From Rickettsia typhi (lineage in GTDB: Bacteria > Pseudomonadota > Alphaproteobacteria > Rickettsiales > Rickettsiaceae), in the NCBI GenBank assembly GCA_945878545.1, contig CAMCTQ010000003.1:1-26718 (forward strand): a stretch of DNA of 26,718 nt, written 5' to 3'. Within the stretch, counting starts at the first letter, position 1; each line of letters opens with the position of its first letter. The position numbers and the translations under genes are program-made. Below, one piece after another: positions 26,596 to 26,718 of this stretch. The notes beneath the pieces were generated by a model. It was given only the letters and a program-made list of their open reading frames with translations, did not search any database and had not been told where the DNA came from.

Positions 26596-26673
26596 TTAGC
26601 CTGAACTATGGATAAGTAGTAATAACTTTTCTACTCCTAATTTCTACTCCTTATCCATAGTTCAGGCTAATTA
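26593..26673. terminator. Long perfect inverted repeat ending the isc-rsmA run
   Basis: 24-bp perfectly complementary arms (26593-26616 and 26650-26673; core AGCCTGAACTATGGATAAG) around a 33-nt AT-rich loop. The left arm begins at the rsmA stop codon itself. The right arm is followed by TTTGTTT. It could terminate transcription from either side and may itself be a mobile palindromic element. The remaining bases to 26718 show no identifiable gene. Confidence 0.65.
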
Positions 26674-26718
26674 TTTGTTTAAGCTAGAATCTTTAAGTGT
26701 TATGCGGCTGCATCACCT

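Noticed and set aside
26700..26718. Possible end of a convergent minus-strand gene (...GDAAA then TAA at 26702-26700)
   Set aside because: Only five codons are visible; too short to support a gene.
1..26718. tRNA or rRNA genes, CRISPR arrays, insertion-sequence transposases, prophage or defence operons
   Set aside because: I read the intergenic regions and found no cloverleaf, no regularly spaced direct repeats, and no transposase, integrase or nuclease-helicase genes.

Overview
The window is an AT-rich stretch (about one third G+C by eye) of what looks like an alphaproteobacterial intracellular symbiont of the order Rickettsiales, most likely a Rickettsiaceae member. The pointers are: Rickettsiales-like protein sequences for the Isc, Nuo, KsgA and NusB genes; an RMND1-type (RMD1/DUF155) protein; biotin scavenging (BioY plus a BirA without a DNA-binding domain) rather than synthesis; two adjacent cysteine desulfurases behind IscR; a decaying VapBC module; and roughly 110-bp palindromic elements resembling Rickettsia palindromic elements, one of them read through as coding sequence. 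Genus and family are inferences; no database search was run.

Layout. (1) Bases 1-14161, minus strand: one tightly packed run, in transcription order nuoG-H-I-J-K-L-M-N, birA, trmJ, hscB, hscA, a GNAT acetyltransferase, and a [2Fe-2S] ferredoxin cut by the left edge. Gaps are mostly under 40 bp with several overlaps, so the run could be a single long operon. (2) 14162-14415: divergent intergenic region. (3) 14416-17643, plus strand: pyrH, frr, a vapBC locus (broken antitoxin, intact-looking toxin), nusB, rlmE. (4) 17642-18714: remnant of an alanyl-tRNA-editing-type gene, a LysE/RhtB exporter, a terminator-like hairpin and a 109-bp palindromic element. (5) 18715-19551, minus strand: RMD1/DUF155 membrane protein. 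(6) 19749-20734, plus strand: bioY overlapping a DUF1284 gene, then a terminator-like hairpin. (7) 20900-21883: alpha/beta hydrolase. (8) 22052-26595, plus strand: iscR, a NifS/IscS-like desulfurase, iscS, iscU, iscA, rsmA, closed by a long near-perfect inverted repeat. No stretch over 300 bp lacks a gene or gene remnant.

Functional theme. The isc assembly line is present in two pieces at opposite ends and on opposite strands: regulator, sulfur donors and scaffold on the right (iscR-S-S-U-A), chaperones and ferredoxin on the left (hscB-hscA-fdx). The chaperone half sits downstream of the membrane and Fe-S subunits of complex I, a major Fe-S client. An excellent match to an IscR type-1 site overlaps the predicted iscR promoter, suggesting autoregulation. 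BioY and BirA together indicate import and protein attachment of host biotin.

No clear new defence or biosynthetic system was found. The most interesting signals are the palindromic element forming the N-terminus of rsmA, the abrupt loss of homology in the ferredoxin at the left edge, the toxin with a frameshifted antitoxin, an 8-G tract inside bioY, and the conserved-cysteine DUF1284 gene overlapping bioY.
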